From the NCBI GenBank assembly GCA_017861495.1, contig JAGFXW010000113.1, forward strand, positions 1 through 15,759: DNA of 15,759 bases, read 5' to 3'. Position 1 is the first letter of the stretch; each line of letters begins with the position of its first letter. The position numbers and the translations under genes were made by a program. Below, one piece after another: positions 1-7,076 of this stretch. A model generated the notes under the pieces. That model made no database searches, had not been told where the DNA came from, and saw only the letters and a program-made list of their open reading frames with translations. The DNA is from Bacillota bacterium (GTDB taxonomy: Bacteria; Bacillota_C; Negativicutes; CTSoil-072).

Positions 1-49
1 TTTTCTGATCGTGGAATATAGAGTGTAATATTAAGGAGGAACTCAGCCA

Positions 50-1117
50 ATGCTCGAATTTGATATGGATTTGGATCAGTTTGCTGCCATTAAGGTAGTA
101 GGAGTCGGAGGAGGCGGCAATAATGCGATCAACCGTATGATTGCAACCGGCTTACAGGGAGTAGAATTTGTTTCGGTAAATACTGATGGACAAGCGTTGT
201 TGCAATCGCAGGCAAGCTATCGAATTCAGATCGGCGAGAAGCTGACAAAAGGATTGGGCGCAGGCGCGAACCCAGAAATAGGGCAGAAAGCGGCGGAGGA
301 AAGCCGGGATCAAATTATGAGCGCCTTAAAAGGAGCCGACATGGTGTTCATCACTGCCGGTATGGGCGGTGGAACCGGAACCGGGGCGGCGCCGATCGTT
401 GCCGAGTGCGCCAAAGAATTGGGAGCGTTGACTGTTGGTGTTGTGACCAAGCCGTTTACATTTGAAGGACGCCGGCGTCACAATCAAGCCGAATCCGGGA
501 TTACCCGTCTGAAAGAAAAAGTGGATACATTAATCACGATCCCGAACGACCGTTTATTGCAAGTGGTGGATAAACGTACGCCGATGATTGAAGCATTCCG
601 TATTGCGGATGACGTATTGCGGCAGGGCGTACAGGGAATTTCCGATTTGATTGCTGTTCCTGCGATGATCAACCTGGACTTTAATGATGTGAAAACAATC
701 ATGATGGAAGCCGGTTCGGCATTGATGGGAATTGGTATCGGCAAGGGCGATAACCGGTCTATGGACGCTGTGGAAGCGGCGATTAAGAGTCCTTTGCTGG
801 AAATGTCCATCGACGGCGCCAAGGGCGTTCTGTTGAGCTTTACCGGCGGACCTAGCACTACGTTGTTTGAAATTAATGAGGCGGCGGATATTATTGCCAA
901 TGCGGTAGATCCGGAAGCAACCATTATTTTTGGCGCGGCTATCGATGAAAAATTTAATGACGATGAAGTCCGGGTAACAGTTATTGCTACCGGCTTTGAC
1001 TTGAAAACCTTGTTGCCGCCGAATAAATCCGGTAATTCTTCTTCCGGAGCAAAAGTATCCTTTGAACCGTTCAAAGGAATTGATTTGGATATTCCGCCTT
1101 GGATGCGCAATAAATAG
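50..1117 (+). CDS. ftsZ: Cell division protein FtsZ (first paralogue)
   Basis: Tubulin-like GTPase that polymerises into the cytokinetic Z ring at midcell. The 355-residue protein is complete: nucleotide-binding GGGGNN at residues 20-25 (the third position is usually Ala), the tubulin signature GMGGGTGTG at 104-112, and the T7 synergy loop NLDFND at about 208-213 with both catalytic aspartates. The C-terminal linker is short (about 25 residues) and ends in [11 protein letters not shown], a variant of the conserved tail that binds FtsA/SepF-type partners, with Trp where Phe is common. The ATG at 50 is preceded by AAGGAGGA at 33-40 with 9 nt spacing. A hairpin terminator follows at 1128. A second FtsZ lies at 2694, with larA between. 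No division-cluster partner such as ftsA is visible, though the gene starts 50 bases into the window so the upstream neighbour is unknown. Family assignment is certain; which paralogue is the main division protein is not. Confidence 0.97.
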   Translation: MLEFDMDLDQFAAIKVVGVGGGGNNAINRMIATGLQGVEFVSVNTDGQALLQSQASYRIQIGEKLTKGLGAGANPEIGQKAAEESRDQIMSALKGADMVFITAGMGGGTGTGAAPIVAECAKELGALTVGVVTKPFTFEGRRRHNQAESGITRLKEKVDTLITIPNDRLLQVVDKRTPMIEAFRIADDVLRQGVQGISDLIAVPAMINLDFNDVKTIMMEAGSALMGIGIGKGDNRSMDAVEAAIKSPLLEMSIDGAKGVLLSFTGGPSTTLFEINEAADIIANAVDPEATIIFGAAIDEKFNDDEVRVTVIATGFDLKTLLPPNKSGNSSSGAKVSFEPFKGIDLDIPPWMRNK

Positions 1118-1127
1118 TCACCATCTA

Positions 1128-1164
1128 CGGCTTACAGCGAACATCTCGTTGGTAAGCCGTTTTC
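1128..1164 (+). terminator. Intrinsic terminator after first ftsZ
   Basis: An 8-bp perfect stem CGGCTTAC (1128-1135) / GTAAGCCG (1152-1159) is followed by TTTT. It lies 10 bases after the ftsZ stop and suggests that larA is transcribed separately. Confidence 0.8.
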
Positions 1165-1206
1165 CATTGCATGCAAATTTAATAGTAGCGAATGTTGATT
1201 GATTTG

Positions 1207-1215
1207 TGGTAAAAT
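1207..1215 (+). promoter_or_regulatory. Extended -10 promoter of larA
   Basis: TGGTAAAAT matches the extended -10 form TGnTAnnnT and lies 43 bases before the larA ATG at 1258. No good -35 box is present, as expected for extended -10 promoters. It sits downstream of the ftsZ terminator, which supports an independent larA transcript. Confidence 0.55.
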
Positions 1216-1257
1216 TATGAATTAGATGTGGATAATTTTTTCAAAGGTGGTTTGGGC

Positions 1258-2541
1258 ATGATAAAAAACGTCAAAGAATACACGTTTAAGTATGGAAAAA
1301 CAGAACTCGAAATTGATCTTCATTCGAACTTGGTCATTAATGAATTGAAGATTAACGCGTTCCCCGCGGTAGCAGATCCGGCTGCGGCGGTCCGGGAAGC
1401 GATTGCGAACCCGATTGGAGCTGCTCCGCTGCGGGAAATGATCAAGCCGGACCAAACGGTAGCGATTATTGTCAATGATCCAACGCGAGTTGCCAATAGT
1501 CATGTCTTCTTGCCCGTTTTATTGGATGAGTTAAATGCGGCCGGTGTACCGGATCAAAATGTGCGAATTGTATTTGCGCTGGGAATGCATCGGTTGATGG
1601 AAGAAGCGGAAATGGTGGAAGCCGTGGGCACGGAAGTGGCCAAGCGGGTGAAAATGTACAATAGCGATGCCAAAGACATCAACCAATTCCAGCATTTTGG
1701 CACAACCTCCCGGGGAACTCCGGTGTATTTCAACAAGTTGGTGACAGAAGTAGACCATGTTATTTGTACCGGCAGTGTGGTGCACCACTTCTTTGCTGGT
1801 TTTGGCGGCGGGCGGAAAGCTATGCTGCCCGGAGTTGCTTACAGTGAGACGATCCGACATAACCACAGCTTGATGCTTGATCCGAACGCGATGATCGGTA
1901 AGCTGGAGAATAATCCGGTTTATTTGGACCAAATAGAAGGCGTGGAAATGTGCCGTCCGTCCTTCCTGCTCAATGTTGTATTGGATGAGAAAAAGCAATT
2001 GCTGAAGGTATTTGCCGGCGATTACATTAAGGCCCATCTGGAAGCGTGCAAATTCGTGGACGAGGTTTATGGGGTTCCGATCCCGGAACAGGCTGATTTG
2101 GTTATCGCCAGCTGCGGAGGATATCCTAAGGATGTAAATATTTACCAATTGCAAAAAGCGATGGACAATGCGGCGTGTGCGGTCCGCGATGGCGGCGTAG
2201 TGATCATGATTGGCGAATGTATTGAAGGTTCCGGCTCCTCTCTTTATGAGCAGATCATGGAGCGGTGCACAACCCCGGAACAGGTTGAAGCCGAATTGCG
2301 GGCGGATTTCCAGATTGGCGCCCACAAGGCCTATTCAGTAACTCGTTTGATGAAAAAAGCGGAGTTCATCCTTGTTTCCTCCCTTGAACCGGAATTGGCG
2401 CGTAAACTTCTCTTTACGCCGGCCGCTACGATGCGGGAAGCCTTACAACGGGCATATGGCAAATTGCGGCCGCGGCGCAGCATTATCGTTATGCCGATGG
2501 CTGGTTTGACTGTTCCGTTGCTGAAACAAGAAAACGAATAG
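1258..2541 (+). CDS. larA: LarA-family nickel-dependent lactate/2-hydroxyacid racemase
   Basis: Homologue of LarA, which racemises D- and L-lactate (or other 2-hydroxyacids in relatives) by hydride transfer to a nickel-pincer nucleotide (NPN) cofactor. The ATG at 1258 is chosen because AAAGGTGG lies 6-7 nt upstream; an in-frame GTG at 1228 has no ribosome site. This gives 427 residues, normal for LarA. Residues matching Lactobacillus LarA His108, His174, Lys184 and His200 occur at His111 (GMHR), His177 (VVHHFFAG), Lys187 (GGGRKAMLPG) and His203, with identical spacing, so the cofactor-anchoring lysine and catalytic histidines are retained. The cofactor-making genes larB, larC and larE are not in the window. 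Family membership is clear; the substrate cannot be read from sequence, because many LarA relatives use 2-hydroxyacids other than lactate. The gene sits alone between two ftsZ genes. Confidence 0.93.
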   Translation: MIKNVKEYTFKYGKTELEIDLHSNLVINELKINAFPAVADPAAAVREAIANPIGAAPLREMIKPDQTVAIIVNDPTRVANSHVFLPVLLDELNAAGVPDQNVRIVFALGMHRLMEEAEMVEAVGTEVAKRVKMYNSDAKDINQFQHFGTTSRGTPVYFNKLVTEVDHVICTGSVVHHFFAGFGGGRKAMLPGVAYSETIRHNHSLMLDPNAMIGKLENNPVYLDQIEGVEMCRPSFLLNVVLDEKKQLLKVFAGDYIKAHLEACKFVDEVYGVPIPEQADLVIASCGGYPKDVNIYQLQKAMDNAACAVRDGGVVIMIGECIEGSGSSLYEQIMERCTTPEQVEAELRADFQIGAHKAYSVTRLMKKAEFILVSSLEPELARKLLFTPAATMREALQRAYGKLRPRRSIIVMPMAGLTVPLLKQENE

Positions 2542-2551
2542 AGTGGATTAG

Positions 2552-2588
2552 GGCGGCGTTCTCTGCGGAGGGCGCCGTCTTCTTCTTG
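2552..2588 (+). terminator. Intrinsic terminator after larA
   Basis: A 10-bp stem with a few G-U pairs (2552-2561 with 2570-2579, loop of 8) is followed by TTCTTCTT. It begins 10 bases after the larA stop. Confidence 0.75.
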
Positions 2589-2648
2589 GCTTATTACAGG
2601 TTTTCGGTAAAATTTGTCGAATATATTGAAAATACAAGCGTATTGCCG

Positions 2649-2657
2649 TGATATAAT
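2649..2657 (+). promoter_or_regulatory. Extended -10 promoter of second ftsZ
   Basis: TGATATAAT is a perfect extended -10 element (TGn plus TATAAT), 36 bases before the ATG at 2694. A TTGAAA at 2626-2631 has an overlong 20-nt spacer, so the extended -10 probably carries the activity. The second ftsZ therefore has its own promoter. Confidence 0.75.
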
Positions 2658-2693
2658 CTGTGTAGGAAGCCATAAGTAAGGAAGGAGAGCTTT

Positions 2694-3776
2694 ATGAGCG
2701 CCGCAGAGAATAATGCGAATTTTACCAGGATTAAAGTTGTCGGGGTAGGCGGAGCGGGAAATAATGCATTGAACCGCATGGTTGATGCTGGATTGCAGGC
2801 TGATTTTATTGCCGTGAATACGGATGTTCAGGCATTGGCTCTTTCTAAAGCGAACCGCTGTATCCAAATTGGCGAGCGGCTGACCAAAGGCCTGGGAACC
2901 GGTGCGGATGCTAGATTGGGTGAGTTGGCGGCGCTGGAAAGCCGTGAAAAAATCAAAAATGTGTTAGCTGGCGCCGATATAGTTTTCATTGCCGCCGGCA
3001 TGGGCGGCGGAACCGGAACCGGCGCTTCGCCCGTCGTTGCGGAGTGCGCGCGTGAAATTGGCGCGTTGACGCTGGCGGTCGTAACCACCCCTTTTAAATT
3101 TGAAGGCCGGAAACGAGTACAACAAGCGGAAGAGGGACTGAAAAAATTAGCGGCGGTTGTTGATTCGTTTCTTACGATTGCCAACGACCGGCTGTTTCTG
3201 GTTATTGATAAAAAAACGCCGGCATTGAAGGCGTTTCGCATTGCCGATGATTTATTGCGCCAAGGCATACAAGGCATCTCCGATTTGATTGTAAAACCGG
3301 CGTTGGTAAATCTTGATTTTGCCGATGTTAAGACGGTTCTGAGCGGCGGCGGCCGAACGCTGATGGGTATTGGGCTTGGACGGGGAGAAACCCGCGTAGT
3401 GGATGCAGTGCGGTCTGCTATCCAAAATCCGCTGTTTGAGACGTCTATCCATGGGGCTCAGGGGATTTTAGTCAATGTAACCGGCAGTTGTGATATCGCG
3501 CTCCCGGAAATTAACGAAGCGATGGCCTTGATCAATGATTGCGCCGATCCGCAGGCCAATATTATTTTCGGCGCCGATATTGATGAAAGTTTAACGGATT
3601 CGGTTAGAGTAACGATCATTGCCACGGGATTTCAAGCGAACCGGGTTTCCGGGGATCGTCCGCAAGAGGACAACCAGGGCGCTTTACGGCGGTTTTCCAT
3701 TGAACCTGAACCGGTCAAGGATTCTGCCCAACAGGATGATTTTAATGTTCCGTCGTTTATGCGTCATAAGCAGTAA
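2694..3776 (+). CDS. ftsZ: Cell division protein FtsZ (second paralogue)
   Basis: Second complete FtsZ, 360 residues, colinear with the first and clearly homologous but diverged throughout, so not a recent duplicate. It keeps GGAGNN at 19-24, GMGGGTGTG at 102-110 and the catalytic T7 loop NLDFAD at 206-211, so GTP binding and hydrolysis should be intact. The C-terminus DDFNVPSFMRHKQ is a divergent form of the partner-binding tail and the linker sequence differs entirely from the first copy. AAGGAAGGAGAG precedes the ATG with good spacing. It has its own extended -10 promoter and a strong terminator at 3823. A specialised role (for example co-polymer, regulator, sporulation- or growth-phase-specific FtsZ) is possible but not shown by sequence. 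Confidence 0.96.
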   Translation: MSAAENNANFTRIKVVGVGGAGNNALNRMVDAGLQADFIAVNTDVQALALSKANRCIQIGERLTKGLGTGADARLGELAALESREKIKNVLAGADIVFIAAGMGGGTGTGASPVVAECAREIGALTLAVVTTPFKFEGRKRVQQAEEGLKKLAAVVDSFLTIANDRLFLVIDKKTPALKAFRIADDLLRQGIQGISDLIVKPALVNLDFADVKTVLSGGGRTLMGIGLGRGETRVVDAVRSAIQNPLFETSIHGAQGILVNVTGSCDIALPEINEAMALINDCADPQANIIFGADIDESLTDSVRVTIIATGFQANRVSGDRPQEDNQGALRRFSIEPEPVKDSAQQDDFNVPSFMRHKQ

Positions 3777-3822
3777 GAATGGAAGAGGCAGGAGTTGAGG
3801 CCGTTAAACGTATGAAAATAGT

Positions 3823-3874
3823 AAGTCCGTATCACGAGTGATGTGTTCATCAGTGTGATACGGACTTGTTTTTT
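3823..3874 (+). terminator. Strong intrinsic terminator after second ftsZ
   Basis: A 13-bp perfect stem (AAGTCCGTATCAC at 3823-3835 with its complement at 3855-3867) is followed by GTTTTTT. The minus-strand side has only a weak T run (ACTATTTTC), so it may terminate the converging gene ending at 3906 only partly. Confidence 0.9.
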
Positions 3875-3905
3875 CATGCGGCGGGATAGTATTCCCTGCG
3901 TTTAT

Positions 3906-4421
3906 TTAGGAATGGATAATCTGGAATAATTGAGAAATTTCAGTGCTAATCATAGCTGAAAGTGTATCCAAGGTTGACAAGGTGTCCGATCCATCCGGAC
4001 GGGTTACTGTTTTGTCGGCGATTAAGGTGCCGTTCGCTTTGGAAAATGCTTTTAAATCCATGGATGCATCAGCAGGACGGATTGTAAAGAGTATGACGTA
4101 ATTTACATGGGTTGCTTCGGCGTAGGCGGCTAAAGAATCCGAAGTAGCTGATGCCGTGTTGTTGATGCCCACCCGGTTCAGGTCCCGCAGTACCTCGTTG
4201 CCGGAATGGACTTCGCTGCCCAAAAACAAGGCATTGATTTTAAACCGGATAATTTCATTTAACGCTTTGTTGAGAATGTCTACGCCAGGGACATAATGCC
4301 CTGATGTATCAATATACAACGCGACAGCAAACATTGCGTTGTCATCGGCAGGAGAAGCCAGGCAGACTGGACCGGCCAAGAGCAAAAGCAACATGGTTAC
4401 AAGCAAACATTTTTTCAACAA
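3906..4421 (-). CDS. Secreted/periplasmic protein of unknown function
   Basis: A 171-residue protein with a clear N-terminal signal peptide (Lys-Lys, then a Leu-rich hydrophobic run to about residue 20) and a plausible signal peptidase I site near CLASPA. The Cys before that site does not fit a good lipobox, so lipidation is doubtful. The mature part is a mixed alpha/beta domain of about 145 residues containing VNYVILFTIRP and a Thr/Ser/Asp-rich segment near the C-terminus. It loosely resembles periplasmic domains that assess a named partner (TolB-N/CsgG-like), but I do not recognise a family. The start is TTG at 4421 (or the adjacent TTG at 4418), with AAAGGGG about 8 nt upstream. An extended -10 promoter lies at 4461-4469. 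It is downstream of mgtC on the same strand, but its own promoter suggests separate transcription. Confidence 0.75.
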   Translation of the reverse strand: MLKKCLLVTMLLLLLAGPVCLASPADDNAMFAVALYIDTSGHYVPGVDILNKALNEIIRFKINALFLGSEVHSGNEVLRDLNRVGINNTASATSDSLAAYAEATHVNYVILFTIRPADASMDLKAFSKANGTLIADKTVTRPDGSDTLSTLDTLSAMISTEISQLFQIIHS

Positions 4422-4460
4422 GAATATGACCCCTTTTCCGCAATTCAGTAATCAAATGCT

Positions 4461-4469
4461 ATTATAGCA
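4461..4469 (-). promoter_or_regulatory. Extended -10 promoter of secreted protein gene
   Basis: On the minus strand the site reads TGCTATAAT, a perfect extended -10 (TGn plus TATAAT), 40 bases upstream of the TTG start at 4421. Confidence 0.7.
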
Positions 4470-4558
4470 CATCCCCTTCATTTTTTCTGGTATTTCATGC
4501 TGCGAATCGTTAATGCGGCGATGAGAAAAGTGGTTAAGGATCAAAGGCGGCTGAAATA

Positions 4559-5218
4559 TTAATTGATTTCAACGGTTGTTATGCCGGGAAGCTTGCGTAA
4601 CTGTTCGATTAATTCGGGACTATTCGGATTGCCCAGTGTATCCACAATCAAGGAAAGTCCGACTTTGGATCGGGGCTTGTCTTCCACCATAATATCACTG
4701 ATGCTGTAGCCTCGTTGGCCGATACAGGAAGTGATTTTTCCGATTTGGCCCGGTATATCGACGGAAATGATATACAAATGGAGAGTGGTTGGGCTGCAAA
4801 TCCGCGATTCCAGGCGGGTGAGGGCGGTCAAAGTAATAAAGGCTAACAGCGTAGCCAACAAAGCGCTGATAAAGTAACCGGAGCCTACCGCCAGACCGAC
4901 ACCGGATACAGTCCACAAACTGGCTGCCGTTGTTAATCCTCTAATCGTCAATCCTTCTTTAATGATTGTACCGGCGCCGATAAAGCCGATACCGCTGACA
5001 ACTTGCGCGGCCAGACGGGCCGGGTCGGCGTTCGTAAATCCCTGTACACCGTAATAGATATTTAATGATAAGGTCATGATCAGGCAAGAACCTAAAGAAA
5101 CAAGGACATGCGTCCGAAAACCAGCTGATTTTCGTCTGGATTGGCGTTCGTATCCAATGATACCGCCGAAAACACAAGCGATCAGCAAGCGTAAAGCGAT
5201 ATCGACATCATTTAACAT
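4559..5218 (-). CDS. MgtC/SapB family membrane protein
   Basis: A 219-residue inner-membrane protein of the MgtC/SapB family, associated with growth in low magnesium and with regulation of membrane ATPase or transporters; the biochemical role in free-living bacteria is unsettled. The N-terminal 140 residues carry four to five hydrophobic helices with family signatures: GGIIGYERQ near residue 20, SAGFRTHVLVSLGS near 33, and GIGFIGAGTI plus the GLTTAASLW segment near 75-102. Residues from about 145 form a soluble ACT-like tail (LHLYIISVDIPGQIGKI...), found in the longer members. The ATG at 5218 follows AAAGGAGG with 6-7 nt spacing. The gene is preceded by a hairpin-rich leader of roughly 200 nt, which suggests control at the RNA level. 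Confidence 0.9.
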   Translation of the reverse strand: MLNDVDIALRLLIACVFGGIIGYERQSRRKSAGFRTHVLVSLGSCLIMTLSLNIYYGVQGFTNADPARLAAQVVSGIGFIGAGTIIKEGLTIRGLTTAASLWTVSGVGLAVGSGYFISALLATLLAFITLTALTRLESRICSPTTLHLYIISVDIPGQIGKITSCIGQRGYSISDIMVEDKPRSKVGLSLIVDTLGNPNSPELIEQLRKLPGITTVEIN

Positions 5219-5257
5219 AGCAAATCCTCCTTTGCTTACCGGTTGTTGTACACAAAA

Positions 5258-5297
5258 GCCCGATCACTCCATCGAATAGATGATATCGCAATCGGGC
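5258..5297 (-). terminator. Attenuator-like hairpin in mgtC leader
   Basis: On the minus strand GCCCGAT (5297-5291) pairs with ATCGGGC (5264-5258), with a smaller CATC/GATG hairpin inside the loop, and is followed directly by TTTTGTG. It lies between the structured leader and the mgtC ribosome site at about 5225-5232. This is the layout of a transcription attenuator, though the U run is short and I found no obvious antiterminator. Confidence 0.5.
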
Positions 5298-5308
5298 CTT
5301 CCCCTTCG

Positions 5309-5436
5309 CACAGCCTGTAAGATCCGTCCTCTTATAAACGGATCAACAGGCTGTAGCTCGAAATAAATTCGACTATACCCTCCGGGCACAGGCACTTCAG
5401 GCGGAGTATAAACTCCACCTGAAGTAAGTCTACATT
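5309..5436 (-). repeat. Structured repeat element in mgtC leader
   Basis: Two strong stem-loops. Stem A: 5394-5407 with 5412-5425, 14 bp around a 4-base loop; the single mismatch on the plus strand (C5402/A5417) becomes a G-U pair in minus-strand RNA, favouring RNA read toward mgtC. Stem B: ACAGCCTGT (5310-5318) plus GATCCGT (5321-5327) with ACGGATC (5338-5344) and ACAGGCTGT (5346-5354). The edge at 5410-5436 matches 7116-7142 at 25 of 27 positions, and 5309-5318 matches 7077-7086 exactly. The internal segment 5340-5371 resembles 8230-8263. It does not look like an M-box or yybP-ykoY element. Confidence 0.6.
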
Positions 5437-5524
5437 TATATTACTAATATTTCCATACGCGTTTCCGATATCCTGCCAGATCCCAGGTGAAATTTAGGTA
5501 TTTCAGGATAAAACCGGACAAAAG

Positions 5525-5553
5525 TTGAAAAATAACGCAATGCGTGATAGACT
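5525..5553 (+). promoter_or_regulatory. Sigma-A-type promoter of speE
   Basis: TTGAAA (5525-5530), a 17-nt spacer and TAGACT (5548-5553). The expected RNA start near 5560 lies about 50 bases before the speE coding region. It also places the structured repeat at 5309-5436 outside the speE transcript. Confidence 0.6.
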
Positions 5554-5610
5554 GAAATAGTAATAATCTAAGTATTTTGTAGGAATTTGTAAGTTTTTCA
5601 GACTCAAAAT

Positions 5611-6408
5611 TTGGGATTGACATGCCGGATTAAGGAAACTTTATTTAGCGGAAAATCCGATTATCAGGAAATCAGTGTGGTGGACACGGTTGAGTTTGGG
5701 CGGATGCTGGTATTGGATGGTGTTTTTCAGACATCCATCTTTGATGAATATATTTATCATGAAATGATTTCCCATGTGCCGCTGAATGTTCACCCGCAAC
5801 CGGCGCATGTTTTGGTGATTGGCGGCGGGGACGGCGGTTGTGTGCGTGAAGTTGTCAAAAATCCGGCGGTTCAGCAGGTAGACATGGTTGAAATTGATGG
5901 GATTGTGGTTGAAGTCAGCAAAAAATATTTGCCGGAAATTAGTTCGGCAATGATTGCCAACCATCCGAAATTACACTTGCGCATTGGGGATGGGATCCAG
6001 CATGTGAAGAATACAGAAGGCCGGTACGATGTGATTATTGTGGATTGTTCCGATCCGATCGGACCGGGAGAAGGACTTTTCACGGCGGAATTTTACCGCG
6101 ATGTGTATAAAGCGTTAAAACCGGACGGATTGTTTGTGCAACAAACGGAATCGCCTTTTTATCACCAAGAGTTAGTCCGCAAGTCGTATCAGGATATCAA
6201 TGACCTATTTCCTATCGCGCGCCTTTATTTGGCGAATATACCGCTTTATCCGGGCGGATTGCATTGTTTTACAATTGGTTCCAGGAAATATGATCCACTG
6301 CATGTCGATGCCACGAAAATATCGGGTTTGCCGGGGCGATACTACAACCAGGGCATTCAAAAAAGCTGCTTTGTATTACCGGAGTTTGTCCGGGAGCTTT
6401 TGCGATAA
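5611..6408 (+). CDS. speE: Spermidine (polyamine aminopropyl) synthase
   Basis: Transfers the aminopropyl group of decarboxylated S-adenosylmethionine to putrescine to make spermidine, in the cytoplasm. The protein shows IKETLFSGKSDYQ at the N-terminus, the nucleotide-binding GGGDGG at residues 71-76, VEID at 93-96, the catalytic-loop DCSDPIGPGEGLF starting at 145, and a family-typical C-terminus ending VLPEFVRELLR. From the TTG at 5611 it is 265 residues, some 15-20 short at the N-terminus. The family usually begins M-x-L-W-F-T-E...QTPNLGLT before the IKET motif. Upstream codons 5593-5610 encode VFQTQN in the same frame, continuous with LGLT and resembling that missing segment, but a TAA at 5590-5592 closes the frame, no start codon lies between, and the TTG has no clear ribosome site. 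The start is therefore uncertain (see findings). No other polyamine gene is nearby. Confidence 0.88.
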   Translation: MGLTCRIKETLFSGKSDYQEISVVDTVEFGRMLVLDGVFQTSIFDEYIYHEMISHVPLNVHPQPAHVLVIGGGDGGCVREVVKNPAVQQVDMVEIDGIVVEVSKKYLPEISSAMIANHPKLHLRIGDGIQHVKNTEGRYDVIIVDCSDPIGPGEGLFTAEFYRDVYKALKPDGLFVQQTESPFYHQELVRKSYQDINDLFPIARLYLANIPLYPGGLHCFTIGSRKYDPLHVDATKISGLPGRYYNQGIQKSCFVLPEFVRELLR

Positions 6409-6455
6409 GCGGTTTGGCGCGGATGAAATAATTTACTGTGCATTTTTGCGGTTTA

Positions 6456-6464
6456 TGGTATGTT
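6456..6464 (+). promoter_or_regulatory. Possible extended -10 promoter before Cys-cluster gene
   Basis: TGGTATGTT fits the extended -10 pattern loosely and lies 72 bases before the ATG at 6536. No terminator is visible after speE, so read-through from speE is an alternative. Confidence 0.3.
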
Positions 6465-6535
6465 TTCCAATTTAAATCAAAGGATCAGGGGTTATTATTA
6501 TTTTAGTTATTGCCAATTTAGCAGGGAGGATTTCG

Positions 6536-6922
6536 ATGAATATTTCTGCCAGTAACGGCATTTCTGTATCATCTTATCTAACTCAGGCTGTGCAACAATC
6601 CCAGAATACAACCCAGTCCGACACGGCTTCGAGCATTGGGGCGGCAGCTGTCGTAGAGTTAAGCAGTACGTCCGGCAGTGGCACGGCTGCAACTAGTGGA
6701 ACTGCGCAAAACGGAAGCAGCTCGGCGTCCGCAGGCAGTACCTCCTGTCCTTTAGGAAATGCTGTTTGCAGTGGCTGCGGCGGCTGTGGATCGACATCAA
6801 AAATTAGTTCCGGACCCGGTTCTGCACAGAGTAATGCCAGCGGACAGTCTGGTGTCGGCATGAATTACATCACAGCAACTGCGATAAACAGTTATGAAAA
6901 AAATTCAGTAATACTGAAATAG
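6536..6922 (+). CDS. Ser/Gly/Ala-rich protein with central Cys cluster, unknown
   Basis: A 128-residue protein I do not recognise. Residues 1-30 (MNISASNGISVSSYLTQAVQQ...) could form a short amphipathic helix. Residues 30-73 are low-complexity Ser/Thr/Gly/Ala. Residues 74-88 hold a cluster CPLGNAVCSGCGGCG (Cys-x6-Cys-x2-Cys-x2-Cys). A second Ser/Gly-rich stretch follows, and the C-terminus (ITATAINSYEKNSVI) looks ordered again. There is no signal peptide or membrane helix. The strong ribosome site GGGAGGA is 5-6 nt before the ATG, and a terminator follows at 6967, so this is probably a real gene. The four cysteines could bind metal or an Fe-S cluster, or be crosslinked; a modified-peptide precursor is conceivable, but no modifying enzyme is adjacent. 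Confidence 0.65.
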   Translation: MNISASNGISVSSYLTQAVQQSQNTTQSDTASSIGAAAVVELSSTSGSGTAATSGTAQNGSSSASAGSTSCPLGNAVCSGCGGCGSTSKISSGPGSAQSNASGQSGVGMNYITATAINSYEKNSVILK

Positions 6923-6966
6923 TGTAAAAAATTTTTGTGGTTCAGATCGGTTTGCATCAATAGACG

Positions 6967-7000
6967 CTGTGCCAAAGCTTAGGCTTTTGGCGCAGTTTTT
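6967..7000 (+). terminator. Intrinsic terminator after Cys-cluster gene
   Basis: The stem CTGTGCCAAAGC (6967-6978) pairs with 6983-6995 with one bulged U and some G-U pairs, and TTTTT follows at 6996-7000. Confidence 0.8.
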
Positions 7001-7062
7001 GCGTATAGGATGGAAAAAAACCGCAGTAAGGAAAAAGTCGGCAGGAAACAAGCTATAAATTG

Positions 7063-7071
7063 TGGTATTAT
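7063..7071 (+). promoter_or_regulatory. Extended -10 promoter before DUF5662-like gene
   Basis: TGGTATTAT is an extended -10 match. Transcription from it would start near 7078, at the left edge of the palindromic repeat, putting the whole repeat in the leader of the next gene. Confidence 0.5.
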
Positions 7072-7076
7072 CTTCA

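Noticed and set aside
26..31. TAATAT resembling a -10 box before the first ftsZ
   Set aside because: A start 6-7 bases downstream would remove the ribosome site at 33-40, so it cannot be the working promoter.
484..1110. Long minus-strand open frame inside the first ftsZ
   Set aside because: It is an antisense shadow of a clearly identified FtsZ; no ribosome site and no family features. The same holds for the minus frames inside larA, the second ftsZ, speE and rubrerythrin.
5219..5440. M-box or yybP-ykoY riboswitch before the mgtC-family gene
   Set aside because: I looked for the conserved strands of these magnesium and manganese riboswitches and did not find them; parts of the leader are also shared with unrelated loci.
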